64,000 nucleotides of DNA from Cryptomeria japonica (GCF_030272615.1 NC_081414.1:819526396-819590395), one strand, 5' to 3'; shown: positions 22,762 to 35,224, counted from the stretch's first letter. Made by a program: numbers and translations. The notes: a model not told the origin generated them from the letters alone.

Positions 22762-25047
22762 TCAGCAATTTTTTATATTCAGATGTTGTGCAATTCTCAT
22801 CTGAGTCATCTTAGAAGTATTAAAGAACATTGATTGGGACTTTTCTCTGTTCATAACTTGTCCTGATGCCATTGTATATTCCTCCAGTGTGTTTTTTATA
22901 CCAATTGCTTCTTGAATGGATGCTTCTCCAAATACTATTGTATCATCTGCAAATTGGGAGTGCATAATGGCCTCGAATTGCTCATGAACTTTGATTCCTC
23001 GCCAAATGCCTTCACTATGTCTTTTCTTGATTAATCTCCCCAAGACTTCCTCCATAAGAACAAAGAGTGAAGGGGATAAAGGATCGCCTTGTCGTAGGCC
23101 ATTTGTGGCACCAAAAAACCCATTCAAATTGCCATTAACAAGAATGGAAAAGCTCACAGTGCTAATACAAAACTTTATACATTCAAGCCAACTAGCAGGG
23201 AACCCAAATCTGTCAAGGACTTGTATAAGAAAATTCCATATCACTTTATCATATACTTTGGCGACATCGAGTTTGATAACCATACCTTTCAATTTATCTT
23301 TATGGAGTGAGTGTATGACTTCGGATACCAGAATGATGTTGTCCCCGATTTTTCGAGCTGAAGTAAAACCATTCTGATTTTCAGATACAAGTTTAGGTAG
23401 CAGTTTTTTCAATCTTTCAGCCATGGCCTTGGATATTATTTTGTAGATAGTGTTGCATAATGATATTGAGCAAAACTCAGACATGGATTCACAAACCAAT
23501 TTTTTGGGAATAAGTGTGATAATAGTGTGGTTGATCTCTTTCACAAATTTATGCTTTTTCCTAAATTCCTCAATCACATTCCAAATATCCTTCCCCATGA
23601 AATCCCAGCATTTTTGAAAAATCTTTGCCGTTATGCCATCTAGTCCGGGTGCCTTTTGGGGATGCAAAGAAAATGTGGCATGTTTAATTTCCTCCAAAGA
23701 GTAAGGAGCAAGTAACATATCAGAATCAAAGCTAGAAAGTTGAGGATTAATGACTTCCTCAATCATTGGTATTAAACCCGACTCCTGTTCAGCGCCCCCT
23801 AATATGTCCATGCAATACCTGAGAGCAATTAGCTCAATGTCATTGGCCTCGGTTTTCAAAATCCCATTCTCATCTTTGATTGAGCATATTTTGTTGTTGA
23901 TCCTTCTGGCCTTAGAAGAAGCATGAAAGAATTTAGTATTGAGATCGCCCTCAGCAATCCATTGTTCCCTAGCCTTATCTTTCCAATACAGTTCCTCCCG
24001 CTTTAAAATTTCCATATACTGTGTTTTAAGTTTTTTCTCCACTTCAAATTCAACATTGGTCATACCAAATTGCATTACCCAATTCCCAGTTTCTTCTAGC
24101 TCATCCTCAATTCTACTTTTCTCCACAAATACACTTTTGAATGAAATTTTGCTCCAATCTTTAATGTTGTTCTTCAGGAACTGAATTCTTTTAACAAATT
24201 TAAAGCTAGGAGACCCAGAGTAGATATTACCTTCATTCCACCATTCTTTCAGATTGTCAAGAAACCTCTCATCCTGCCACCACATGCTCAATACTTTGAA
24301 GAGATTCTTCTTGTTGCGAGTGTCCTGAGCAATGGATAGGGATATTGGCAGATGATTCGAACCAATTTGGGGGACAATTTCAGTTTCCAATGAATAATTG
24401 CAACTAATCCACCTCTCACCCACCAAAAACCGATCAAATCTTTTAGATATATTGGCAAAGTTTAGCCTCCTATTAGTCCATGTGAATTTACCATTCTTAG
24501 GAATGATATCGATCAGCTTGCAATTCGCTACAAAATCTCTAAAATCCTCCATCACTTTTGAAGGTTTTCGGAGACCTCCCACCTTCTCATCAATGTCTAA
24601 AAGGGTGTTGAAATCTCCAGCAGCTATGACCATATCCATTTCTAACGCCTTAATTTGGTTAGTGATTTCATTCCAGACTTTCATTTTTTTCTCTGTCTTG
24701 ATAGGACCATAAATATTGAATAACGGGTAGGAGAGGTTTGATTGTTTACAGACAATGGTGAAGGCCATCCAATGGTCAAATGAAGCAATAGGATGTACAT
24801 CAATTTTGGAAGGGTTCCACAAAATTCTCAAACCCCCAACCACGCCTCTGGCATCCTGAAAAATGCCTTCCCATTTGAAACAGTACTTGATGAACTCAAC
24901 TGCCTTATCCTTACTTAGCTTTGTTTTTTGTAGAATGAATATTTTTGCATCAATCTTGGCCAAGGTTCTCTTGACCAAGCATTTTTTGTCAGGGGCCCTG
25001 ACATTCCAAGAAATAATCCTCATTGTCCCCCAAGGGAGGAACCCCAA
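22762..25047 (-). pseudogene. LINE ORF2 N-terminus: AP-like endonuclease and reverse transcriptase
   Basis: 761 open codons; MRIISWNVRAPDKK at residue 9 is the likely start. The endonuclease nicks target DNA. ISWNVR, AAGDFNTLLDIDEKVGG, FTWTNRR and GSNHLPISLS are visible, but the catalytic Glu of the QETK motif is Lys (ILQKTKLS) and the SDH triad Asp is Asn. RT motifs follow: KAPGLDGITAKIFQ, ISKAMAERLKKLLPKLVSEN, VIKLDVAKVYDKV, GLRQGDPLSPSLFVL and the intact catalytic SQFADDTIVFG near 22930. The frame is cut at 22762 before the thumb. The endonuclease substitutions alone should block target nicking. RT identity is certain. Confidence 0.95.
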
Positions 25048-25189
25048 AGGAGGCCTTTCCTCCCTTGGAGAGATTCAAAAAATTTAACATACTTACAATA
25101 GCCTTCTCATTTGCCCTTTGCTCCCTCACTGTCGTATGGCTTCTCCTCCCTCTTGTGCATTTTGCACCCCCAAGGATGGTATTGGCCGA

Positions 25190-26243
25190 CTAACTGATGC
25201 ATTTGGGATCTACCAAATTCAACTCATCTCCATTATTGTCCGACTCCGATGCTTCTGATTCAGGTTCCTGAAGTGCGACCTCAACAGGGGGGGTTTCAAT
25301 TGGAAATATTTTCATATCATTGTTCATATCCACTGGGTTGTCTTGTGTTGTGTTCGCCATGCTTGCATCTTGTTTAAATTCATGATTGGTAAATTTAGGT
25401 CCCTCTAAGAGTACAGTTTCTGATCCCATTTTTTTCTCTTTTTCTTTACATACTTGTTTTTGTTTTCTGGGAGGGCGGCTAAAGGCCTTTCTCACAAATA
25501 ATCTGCATTTGTGTTAATTGTAAAAATAAACTTCCACATCTCGAACAAGCCCTAATTTCTTTTTCCACTTCAATATGTTGTTTCCATTCGCTATTCGCTA
25601 AAAGTAGTATCACCGAAGAGGGAATTGTCTTTACGGCAGCGATTTTGAGTCTGGCATAAGTATATAGGTCTCCCTCTATTATATCTTCATCAATTTCCAG
25701 TAGGGTTCCAAGGGTTCTTCCAATCTTTTCCAGGCTTGTCTCGCTCCAATATTTGATTGGTAAGTTGTACAGTCGGATCCATGCAAGTTTATCATATACA
25801 ACCAGCGTTGTGAGATCGAAATTCGGAGACCAGAGCTGCATATACACGGGGTGATTGTTCAAAAACAAGTTTTTGAGATACAAAACATGATTTCGTTCTT
25901 TTTCTTCAGGGAAAACTGCTACAAAGAAGCCTTTGGGCAGAAATTTAATCATTATGTGCTTCCCCCAATTTTTCTCGGTCCAGGAATCTATATCCTTCCT
26001 TGGTAATTTTGGTCCCACAATTTTTGCAATGATCGCATGACTCTCAAAGATCAGATTTTCATTATCAATGTCTTCAGTTAGGTCAATTTCATTGCCGTCG
26101 AGTGGCTTCTCCTTTTCTATGAAAGGGTGATGGATTAAACTATCTCCATTGTTTTCAGCGCCTCCTTTCGATTGCACCTCGCAAGGGGTTTCGGGATTAT
26201 TCCAGTCTACTTCCAATATCTTCCATTTCATAGGTCTTCGCAT
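25190..26243 (-). pseudogene. LINE ORF1 (DUF4283-like RNA-binding protein)
   Basis: ORF1 proteins of plant L1 elements bind element RNA. 25479-26243 (254 codons) starts MRRPMKWKILEVDW and contains NWGKHIMIKFLPKGFFVAVF, LWSPNFDLTT and AWIRLYNLPIKYWSETSLEKIG, the DUF4283 pattern, then RACSRCGSLF, the start of a CCHC knuckle that is lost by frameshift. 25190-25495 continues in another frame with a basic segment (RPPRKQKQVCKEKEKK) and an acidic tail. The start codon lies about 100 bp inside the element, a short 5' UTR. Confidence 0.88.
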
Positions 26244-26342
26244 TCTTGTGTCTGCATCATCTTTGTACTACCCTTCTTGTGTGCTCCTTTGCTTCTCGCA
26301 CCTTTGTCTTTCACTCTGCCTTTCGCTCTCCATTTTGTTTTC

Positions 26343-27215
26343 AACTAAAGTCTCAACTTGCTGCTAAATTTGAAATGAAATATCTTGGCACAGTGAAACA
26401 CATTCTTGGGATGAAAATTGGAAGAGATAGAGTGAACAAAAAACTATAGCTAGGCCAAAGTAATTATGTGAATTCAGTTTTAAAGAGATTCAATATGCGG
26501 GATAGTAGACCATTATGTGTTCCTTTTACAGTTGGAACAAAGTTATCTGTTTTAGATTGTCTTACATCCCCTTCAGAGATGGAAGACATGAGCAGAGTAC
26601 CTTACCAGAGTGTTGTTGGAAGTTTGATGTATTCTATGGTCTATACTAGACCAGACATTGCCCAAGTCATAGGAGTTCTTTCTAGATATATGTCTAATCT
26701 TGGTAGAATTCAATGGGATGCAATTAAAAAGGTCTTCAAATATTTAAAGGGTACCTCAAAATATTTTGTATTTTCATGGTAATTTGATAGGAGACGAGAT
26801 TTCCATTGATATTCATGATTATGTGGATTCAGACAGGGCAAGTAATATTGATAACAAAAGATCCACTGGTTCTTATATGTTCACTTTATTTGATGGTGCA
26901 ATGAGATGGATGAGTAAGCAACAAGTTGTGTTTTCTTTATCTACTATTGAAAAAGAGTACATGGTAGCTACTCATGCTTGTAAAGAAGCGATTTGACGTA
27001 AGAGACTATGTTCAAATATTGGCATAAGACAAGGCACAGTGATAGTTTATTATGACAAAGTGTGATCTGCCTAGCTAAGAACTCAACATTTCATGCTCGA
27101 ACCAAACATGTTGATGTTTAGTATCATTTTGTCAAAGATACAGTCAAGGATGGCACGATGAACCTAGTTAAGGTAGAGACTTTGATAAATGTTGTAGATT
27201 CTTTAACCAAGGTTG
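26343..27215 (+). pseudogene. Ty1/copia RT end and RNase H, copy B (part 2)
   Basis: Resumes copy B after the LINE. The frame gives AAKFEMKYLGTVKHILGMKI, then YVNSVLKRFNMRDSRPLCVP, VPYQSVVGSLMYSMVYTRPD and GTSKYFVFSW, the copia RT-RNase H connection. 26766-26996 gives YVDSDRASNIDNKRSTGSYM and MSKQQVVFSLSTIEKEYMVA, the copia RNase H core with its Asp and Glu residues. The final TKVVST at about 27205 marks the polyprotein end. Stops at 26450, 26782 and 26996 inactivate it. No 3' LTR follows. Confidence 0.9.
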
Positions 27216-27339
27216 TGAGCACATATAATGGCCGGCTGTGTACTTCCTTTTATGACCACACCCCGCCCCTTCGAGTTGGGACCCTCCTCTCCAGGGGGAG
27301 GGGCCCGTGGCACCTACCTATTAGTCGGTATCATCCAGT

Positions 27340-27500
27340 CAAAAAAGGTAGGTTAGGGTGGGGTTGGGAAAGGCAGGTTGGGGTGGGAATCGAGAGAGCG
27401 GGGTAGTAGAATAGGTAGGGTAGGGTAGGGTGGGGTAGGATAGGTAGTGGTAGGAAAGGTAGGTTAGGGTGGGATGGGTAATAATAGTTAGGGTGGTTCA
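27340..27500. repeat. Degenerate GGGTA/GGTAGG G-rich array
   Basis: A strand-biased G-rich stretch with repeated GGTAGGGTAGGGTGGGGTAG and relatives, closest to tandem at 27412-27450. It could form G-quadruplexes. The pentamer differs from the plant telomere heptamer TTTAGGG. It lies just after the end of copia copy B. Confidence 0.7.
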
Positions 27501-27689
27501 AATCGTGTTCTGAATCTATGGGTTTCATGGCTCCTAGCAATTAAAATATTATGTAGATACTCCCTTTGCTTTTGCAAGGTGTTTGAAAAGTGGGTGAATG
27601 TGAGGAAATAAGTGTCTCAACCTTGCATATGCATAAGGTTACTATTTTTAGAAATTTTCTATTTGAACACAGATTGGTCAAAAAATTTC

Positions 27690-28560
27690 CCCAAAAATGA
27701 AATTGCAGTGTATCGAGACACTTTCGTAACGATTGCAAAGAAGAAAAGAAGAAGTTTGATTCTAATTCTGAGTCCCAGAAAGAAGATGGTGATGCATTTA
27801 TTGCAACTTTGGTCACTCATATAAGTAATGATGCATGGTTAATTGACTCGTGTGCATCTTTTCATATGAATTCCAATAGAAATTGGTGTTTTGAATATGA
27901 GGAGAATAAAATGTTTGACAATTGATAATGGCAATGAATTTTTCTCTAAAGATTTTGATAGATTCTATAAAGGTTGTGGCATTCACAAATAGAAGACAAC
28001 TCCATATTCTCTACAACAAAATGGAATTACAAACAGAATGAACAGGGCACTGATGGAGAAGGTTAGAAGTATGTTGAGTGGCGTCGGTCTAAAACAAAAG
28101 TTTTTGGTTGAAGTTGTTGTCATTGCTTACTACCTAATTAATAGGTCTTCTACAAAAATGTAGATGCAAGCATAGTCAGGTCATAAGAGTTCATTAAGAC
28201 ATCTTAAAGTTTTTGGTTGAGGCATATGCACATGTGCCAAAGAAGCGAACAAAGTTGGAGAGGAACGTTGTGAAATATATCTTCATCATATACAATTATA
28301 GTGTGAAAGGATACAAGCTTTGGGACCCTATTGCAAAGAAGGTAATACATAGAAGTGTTATTTTTAGAGAAACTAAGTCTCCTTTTGCTATAGTGCAGCC
28401 AGAAGAGAATAAACAAGAAGTTGTGATTCAATTTCCTTCTATGCCTAAAAGAGTTGAATTAAGACCCTTAAATAGGCAGGAAGTTGAGGAGAGATCATCA
28501 ATCTTTGAATCTTAAGAAGAGGAGGAAGAACTTCCAACTCAGCTTTTTTGAATGTCTACA
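27690..28560 (+). pseudogene. Ty1/copia gag knuckle and protease-integrase fusion, copy C
   Basis: Copy C begins inside the nucleocapsid knuckle (NCSVSRHFRNDC, about 27701-27736), then NDAWLIDSCASFHMNSNRNW, the protease site with DSGA changed to DSCA, and, after EENKMF, IDNGNEFFSKDFDRFYKGCG of integrase: the same deletion junction as copies A and B. 28213-28515 carries HVPKKRTKLERNVVKYIF and NYSVKGYKLWDPIAKKVIHR, the C-terminal integrase region. Stops are frequent. Its left end at about 27690 is abrupt, with no LTR or upstream gag. Confidence 0.85.
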
Positions 28561-28599
28561 AGACATAGACAACCACTTGAAAGGCATTCGCCTAATAAT

Positions 28600-29410
28600 T
28601 GGAGATGTATTTTTGCTTTAAATACCAATGTGGATGAACCTACATCGATAGAAGAGGTGTTAGGTATGAATGATGCAAAATCCTAGAAGATTGTTATGGA
28701 AGAAGAAATGGAAGCTTTGAAAAAGAATGAAAGATACATGGGATCTTGTACTGTTGCCTGAAGGACGTAAACCTATTAGTTGCGAATGGGTGTTCAAGAA
28801 AAAGATCGGTTCAAATGAAGGTATTGAGAAGTATAAAACAAGGTTGGTTGCGAAAGGTTACTCTCAAGTTGAGGGTGTTGATCATGGTGAGATATTTTCT
28901 CCTATTGCAAAAATAACATGTATTAGGTTTTTGCTTTCTATTGCTATTGCTTATGATTTAGAGGATGAGAAAATGGATGTGAAAACTGTTTTTCTTCATG
29001 GTGATTTGAAGGAAGATATTTATATGACACGATTAGAGTACTATGTGGTAAAAGGTAAAAATAATTTGGTTTGTAAGTTGAAGAAATCTTTGTATGGCTT
29101 GAAGCAGAGTCCTAAGATGTGGCACTAGAAATTTGATACATATGTGTTGAGTTAGCGATTCGAGCATTTTAAATTAGAACATTGGGTGTATTATTATTTT
29201 GATGGTGATCATTTCTTATACATTGCATTATATGTCGATGATATGTTATTCATTCGTAAAGGGAAAGGTATGATTTCAAAACTAAAATCCCAACTTGCTG
29301 TTAAATTTGAAATGAAAGATTTTGGTCCAGTGAAACACATTCTTAGGATGAAAATTAGGACCAAGGATTTAATAAAGCATCCATATTATATGAAAGATCC
29401 TCATTTAGGC
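28600..29410 (+). pseudogene. Ty1/copia reverse transcriptase, copy C
   Basis: Best-preserved RT of the A/B/C family: [75 protein letters not shown] and, after a stop at 29128, ALYVDDMLFIRKGKG with the YVDD motif. It ends near 29410 just after KFEMKDFGPVKHILRMK, so RNase H is missing. The three copies lie in the same orientation. Confidence 0.9.
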
Positions 29411-31378
29411 TAGTCCAAACCATCCAAGGCTACTACAACAAGCAAAGCACAAGGTGAATCTACCAAGGTTGCAACAAAGGAGCATGTAGAGAAGAAAAGG
29501 AAAAGAATTATGGAACAAAGCATGGCCATCACAATTGACACTAATAAGGAGAAAGAAAAACAAGATGAGCAAATACTATGAAGAAGAGTAAGAACAAGAA
29601 ACACAATTGCAACACAGAGAGATCCAGTTGTTGTAGATGTAGCACCAACACCACTGGCTCACAGCCCAACTCCTCCCCATCCTCTCACTCCACAAAATTC
29701 CCCTCTTTCTCCGCTATAAGGTCTCATTCCCTCTCATATCACCAATCTAGCATATTGTTTCCTCAACAATCTCCACTTGAAGGACAACCCATAGAAAAGG
29801 AATAGGCTAATGTGGAAGTTACATATACGAGTACGATTTAGGGTAGTATCTTTATCCAATCTAGGGCCACATTAACCTATTGAGATCGTTGCCGTTCTCC
29901 TCTTGCTTAGTCAAAGATAAGCTATCACACATCTCCATTACCAACTCAAAAGCAACCAACTCCTCCTAGGCAACTCAATCCACTAGTCATAAGTGGACAA
30001 ACTCTCATAATCTACTCAAGCCTATCTATATGACTCAGCAACATAATGCAATAAATGCAAAGTGTCTACCAATAAACATCACTAGACTTCTCAAGAGTAT
30101 TGAGTTTGTTACAATCCTAATCTGTCACGAAGAGAGCAACAACTCTTAACTACTATCATAGTTGATGCTTAGGGAGCAAGGATAACGCTAATAATTTCTC
30201 CACTAATAGATAAGATAGAAGGGAGCGTGCAACCTCAAGATGATTTAAGTACAAATGATTAACCTAAGTCACTATAGAAGAAGAGAGACACTTATTCACT
30301 GATTCAATAAGTAACATACTACATCAAATGGAAAAGAATGTGAAAAATAACGCAGAGCTCATGTAAGTGAGCTCAAAGATTGCATCAATTATTTGGTTGG
30401 TCTGATTGATACGAACTCCCCTACTCCTCCCATGAAGATTTCTTGATTAAGGCAAACAGATGCAAGTGGAATAATAGGGGCGACAACAACGTGGAGAAAC
30501 TTCTTAGAGGCACAAAGCAATAAGTTAAACGAGGAGGTTGTCCAATGCTATCACAATGCAAGTGATGAATCCAGTGTCATATTAGAGTATGAAGAAATCA
30601 TTAATGAAAGGCTTGCAACTTTGGAGAGTAACTTCAAGCAAATGACCAACGCCCCACTAAAAAACTACTTCCTAAATAGATAATTATAACTACCAATTTT
30701 GGATCCACATTAAAGTGGTATCAAGCCACCAAGAGTGAAATAAAGGCAATACAGTAGTGCAAGAGCAAATTTACAGTCAAGTGAGATGTTGCAATAGCAG
30801 AGTTTGAAAAATTTGTTGCGGCTATACCCTACACTTTCTAAGAGACTCCCACTAAGGTTGTCTACAAAGGTTATCATTAAAGAATTCATTAGATTTGTAA
30901 GGAGGCCAATTACAGAAAGTCGTATTGAAGAGCTCATGAAAATCTAAGATAATTGTAACATTTTCCGTGATTGAGGGCTAGAGATCAAAGAGGTGATAGA
31001 AGCAGCAAAGAAAACTCTAAATCTTCAAAAAGATTAGACTTCAATATACAATCACCCCTAATTCCCACATTATTCAAAGTTTCCTCAGTGAGTGTTCAAG
31101 GCCCAGTTTCTAACACAGTAAGTACTCTCTTCAAGGTGTCTTGATTCTTTTCCTCTTAAGTAATAAAAGGCATCGCCTATATTAGGGATTGATCCACTTA
31201 ATGTAAATCTTTTTAACTAGTAATTGTATATTTTTACAAATCGTATTATAATCATGCGTCCAGGCGACAATTTTTTACTTAAGCCGGCCTGTCTAGGTGA
31301 CAATGCTTAGTTGCGTTGTCAATGTATTGATTTGCCTAAATCGTACAGTATTTTAAGGTATGTATGTGATAATTTCTA
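29411..31378. other. Unassigned region, no recognised gene
   Basis: Short open stretches occur (for example 29411-29579, rich in K, E, T and Q), but none shows a domain I recognise or conserved continuation after its stop. It may be decayed retroelement sequence. Confidence 0.4.
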
Positions 31379-31567
31379 TCAACTCCAAGGCATATCACAT
31401 TCAACACACAAGTTGTGACAAGCTTCACATATAAGTCCAACTCCACCGTTGATTGGAAGAATTTGTATAATTGTTTCAGCACAAAACCAGCTCAACAAAG
31501 CTTCTGCAACCAGCACTGTGTCGTAGTTAATTGACTGTCTCCCATTTGTTGCAAGAAAGCATCTCAT
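31379..31567 (-). other. Short unrecognised ORF
   Basis: A 62-codon frame containing LLSWFCAETIIQILPINGGV and ICEACHNLCVECDMPW, with two Cys pairs. Its composition is more protein-like than its surroundings, but I see no family match or splice context that proves it is real. Confidence 0.2.
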
Positions 31568-32901
31568 CTGACAAGCATCTTGGTTCTAAGAGATTATAAC
31601 CAAATTTTATTCTTTATCAATTGCGTGTACATGCCAGATATGTCACCACGTTCCCTATTGTAGCATTGCTTACACAATATGCTGATTACAAAATACTTGC
31701 AACTAGTTTCAGTGTACTCCTTGTCTATCACACTATTCAGTGGCAACAATACCCATGGTAATCACCCAAGCTTTTTGGTGCTTGAATTAAACTTGTATTA
31801 GCCAATTACAGTTTTCAACAACTAGCATGTGAAGTGCTTTCCTTCGTGGCCACATCTGAAAATTATTAATTTTTCGTTGGTCTTATTTGGTTAGCCATTG
31901 AGTTCTGCACCCTCACTGTTATCAAAATATATCATCAATATTCTCTGTCGGGGGTAAAGAAAAATTGATGTCATATATGGACAATCAAAGACTTCCCCAG
32001 CAGTTTAACAAAATTAAATGTAACATGAAAGTACATATGGAAGCACAAGTGCAATATAATTGTTCTAGAAGTGGATGAACGTGCTCTGTCAATTCTAAAA
32101 AAGGAATTGCTTTTCAGCCCAAAGATTTGAAAAAGAATGGACTGGCTGTGATAAATATATAGTTAGATAACTAAATGAGATTATTTCTTATAATTGCTGT
32201 ATCTTAGCCTTACTTTTCTCCTACGGTTCGTTTGTTTTGATGCAAGATAATTCACCTTTTGTAGAAAGACAGGACTAGATTAAGAGTACGTTAAATTTTT
32301 AAAAGCAAGATAAATTCCAAAACACATCGTTGGCAATTTAAAAAAGCATATCATTCTTCCATTGCAATCAATTAACAAACGCTCAATCAATTTGAGAAAT
32401 ATCCTGGTGTTCTTGATTTGTGAATTTGGCACATTGAACAAACCTTTGTTCTTTCCTCAAAATAATGTCTCAGTTCTTCCAACTATACTAGTTATATACA
32501 GGATAATTATTACAACCGAGTGTACTCCGATTGAGCAAGAAGAAAATTTGGAATTCAGATTACATAACAAGTTAACAAGATGTGATTATGAAAATGCCCA
32601 AACATTTTAAGCACTTCCAAAAACCAGATAGACAAGATACTTCCATCTGTGATCACTTTACAACCAACTTCCAATTTTTCAACCAGAAAACCCAGCTTTC
32701 ATAGCAAAAGATAAGGTAAATCATTCGACGACCTGCCTACAAAGTATGCAATCCTGATAGGTAGGTGCAAACAAACAATATTTTGTTTTTAACAAACAGA
32801 AATGTAACTGTGATCGATTTGTGGCCACAAAATTTCCAGAAGCAACACACTAATTTTCCACATGTAGGTCATCCTGGACCACAATAGGCATGAAGATAAA
32901 T
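31568..32901. other. AT-rich non-coding spacer
   Basis: No supported gene, repeat or transposon terminus seen. Confidence 0.45.
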
Positions 32902-33002
32902 TTACAGGGTGGTGTGCAAATCCTTGCAAGCTTTCTCTTGCTTAGCAATGAAATCGGAGGCTCCCTTCCCATGCTGAAACCTCACAACTTGTAGCTTTGC
33001 CC
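32902..33002 (-). other. Candidate terminal exon of an unrecognised split gene
   Basis: On the minus strand an AG acceptor (CTTGTATACTGAACAG) precedes an open frame, AKLQVVRFQHGKGASDFIAK followed by QEKACKDLHTTL and TAA. The amphipathic, Lys/Gln-rich composition resembles a real C-terminal exon more than random AT-rich frames do. No family recognised, and splice support is by eye only. Confidence 0.3.
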
Positions 33003-33214
33003 TGTTCAGTATACAAGTATAATGCTCCACAAGAATCTTCAATATAGAAAATGCTAGGCCCCTCCTCAGGTACCGATCTCATCATCAGTTACTCAAGGCT
33101 ACACAACTTATCAGTTTGAATTGAGATACAAAAATATTACAGGTGCACTAATGGAACTGAGTCATGAAGGACAGAAAAATTATAGAAGTATGTATGCTTT
33201 TCTACAAATCCACT

Positions 33215-33316
33215 TCAAAAAGGAGCAGAGTGGAGCCTTTTAAGGGGATCCTTGAGCCTTCTAAGAGGATCCGTTGGATCTAGTAGTGATAGAGGTGGCG
33301 GCATTTCTGCCATGAA
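33215..33316 (-). other. Candidate exon (MAEMPPPLSLLDPTDPLRRL)
   Basis: A good acceptor-like sequence (TTTTTTCTGTGACAG) precedes a frame reading FMAEMPPPLSLLDPTDPLRR and then a duplicated LKDPLKRL pattern, ending at a TGA. The DNA contains a short internal repeat (GGATCC-CTT-A-AAGGCTC). It may belong with 32902-33002 and 35225-35424, in that genomic order on the minus strand, but I cannot show that they join in frame. Confidence 0.28.
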
Positions 33317-35224
33317 CTGTCACAGAAAAAATAATTGTCAATAAAATATCAACCTACATAAGCAAAATATGAATAATGAGAAACAACTTATTGTATGCAT
33401 TTAATGAACAAGTATGTATTGATGTTTCAATTACACTTCTGAGCAAATAGTGATTTCTTAAAGCAAGTTACCATATCTACAGTAAGAGGTCTCTAACAAA
33501 TTATGGATGAAGTATCTAGTATTTAAGAAAAATAAGGAAAACACTGGGGTCAGGATAAGCACAAATCACATAACTTAGACTAGTTATTACACTGATAAAT
33601 GATATAAAGATCCAGGTGGCAATTTGAGAAATAATACGAAAAAACAAGTAGGACAACCTTAGCAAAGGCATCATTCCTTTAACGTTGACCAGAGTTTTAC
33701 TTTGATTTTTATCACATTGGAAAGTTAGGTCATGCTCGGCAATAACCAAAAAGGTTCCCATGGCCATCCATTTTGGCCAGAAAGTTTAACAACAAAAACT
33801 GTCCTAAGGACCTAGAAATCACGATCTGCAAAACTGTAGAAATTTCAAAATCTTCAAACTGGATCATTTAATTATGGCAGCTGTAGATGTCAAATATACA
33901 GTGTAACCCGGTTGTATTTATCAACAAAAATATATACTTAATGGATTTTCAAATTTCTATGTGAATCAATTCACATTCAGCTTACAAACCTTGCAAATCC
34001 TGTTGAGAAATAGCTATTAAGTGTTTGACATCCAAAAGTTAAATCAGAATATTGTAGTTTCATATCTCTTACAGAGTTGACTAGCTTCTCATAAACTATT
34101 CTCATTTTTTCAATAAACTTTCATTTACATTGCAGCATCCATGTGTTTCTAACTTTATTGGCTTCATTTCCAATCCCAGTTGCAATTAGAGATGTGAGTT
34201 TTTAAAAGCTCCAGGCATTTCAATTCCAATTCCCTTGAAACTCATTGTTTTAGAAAATAATTTCAACAAAAAGCAATGCCTTCCACTTAAGCATAGAGTA
34301 GAAAGGCAAGTCGTTGCAGTGAAATAGGACATACATGTACCAAACATGGGACTCGTGGAGATGCAGGTATAAGGTTACTGAATGCCATTTGAAATGATGC
34401 ACAGTTTTGAAATGTAAAACTTAGTTACCAGAAGATACAGTGACTAGAACAGAGCACATATCCTTGTACTGAAGTTTCCTTGTGGCTATGATGTGGGTTC
34501 ACTACTCTGACATAAAGGAGCATGTGGTAATAAAATATCAAGAAATATTGAACAAAAAGAAAAAATGATTTTATTTATTTACAGGCCTTCATATTACAAA
34601 CTGGTATTACATATTCCAAAAAAGCTATTACCCTATTTTAATTTTTACAATTCTATGTTCAATTGGCCACTGTCCCTCATAAATCAAGGTAACACACTTT
34701 GATACAGCAACATTACTTTTTCAACCAACATGTGCATCTCATGCAACAAATTGAGTATCCTATTTAATATCTCATACTTAGATTACATAAGAAGCTCCCT
34801 CCACTTCTTCTGGAATCACACAAAAAGGGACCATCTCAAAGCTTTTGATTGAGCTTGCATCCCAAACAGACAGTTACTTCATTTGTGCAACCCTTTTTGG
34901 TCCCCAATGACCTTTACTATCGCATGCTCTCTACTGTATTCCAATCACCTGAATCCTAAAATTTCTCATCTAATGTGTATTTATCTGTCTCCTCCCTAGC
35001 TTAACAGTCAATAAAGCTCACTCACTACCACATATCAAAAAGGACTTACATTAATGAAAGGAATTTATAATTCCACAATGATATCTCAAACAAGATACAA
35101 AATGAAGAGTCAATAATACTTACTTGCATGCAACAAACATGACTTGCATTAAACAAAACGTTGACTCATACAGAGATAATAACATCAAGCACAAAGCAGA
35201 CTCTAAAAACAATTTTGTCAGTGA
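33317..35224. other. AT-rich spacer, possible intron
   Basis: No gene or transposon terminus recognised. If the flanking candidate exons belong to one gene, this would be an intron. Confidence 0.35.

Larger units (their letters stand above)
19592..26342 (-). mobile_element. L1-like LINE, near full length (about 6.75 kb)
   Basis: Non-LTR retrotransposon inserted in the RT of copia copy B. Its 3' tail is the T-run at 19591-19603 (A-tail on the minus strand). Its 5' end lies at 26342, about 100 bp upstream of ORF1. The flanks AACTAAAGTCCCAACTT (19575-19591) and AACTAAAGTCTCAACTT (26343-26359) form a 17-bp target duplication with one mismatch, and copia coding resumes directly after it. Domain order on the minus strand is ORF1 (DUF4283-like), endonuclease, RT, zf-RVT-like region, RNase H, then an extra unrecognised ORF. 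Stops and lost catalytic residues make it inactive. Confidence 0.93.

Noticed and set aside
27340-27500. Interstitial telomere
   Set aside because: The unit is close to GGGTA/GGTAGG, not TTTAGGG, and is degenerate.
29578-29805. 75-codon Ser/Thr-rich frame after copia copy C
   Set aside because: Low complexity, no continuation, no recognised family.
30711-30730. TGGTATCAAGCC as a copia primer-binding site
   Set aside because: No LTR end (…CA) lies immediately upstream and the match is shorter than at the other sites.
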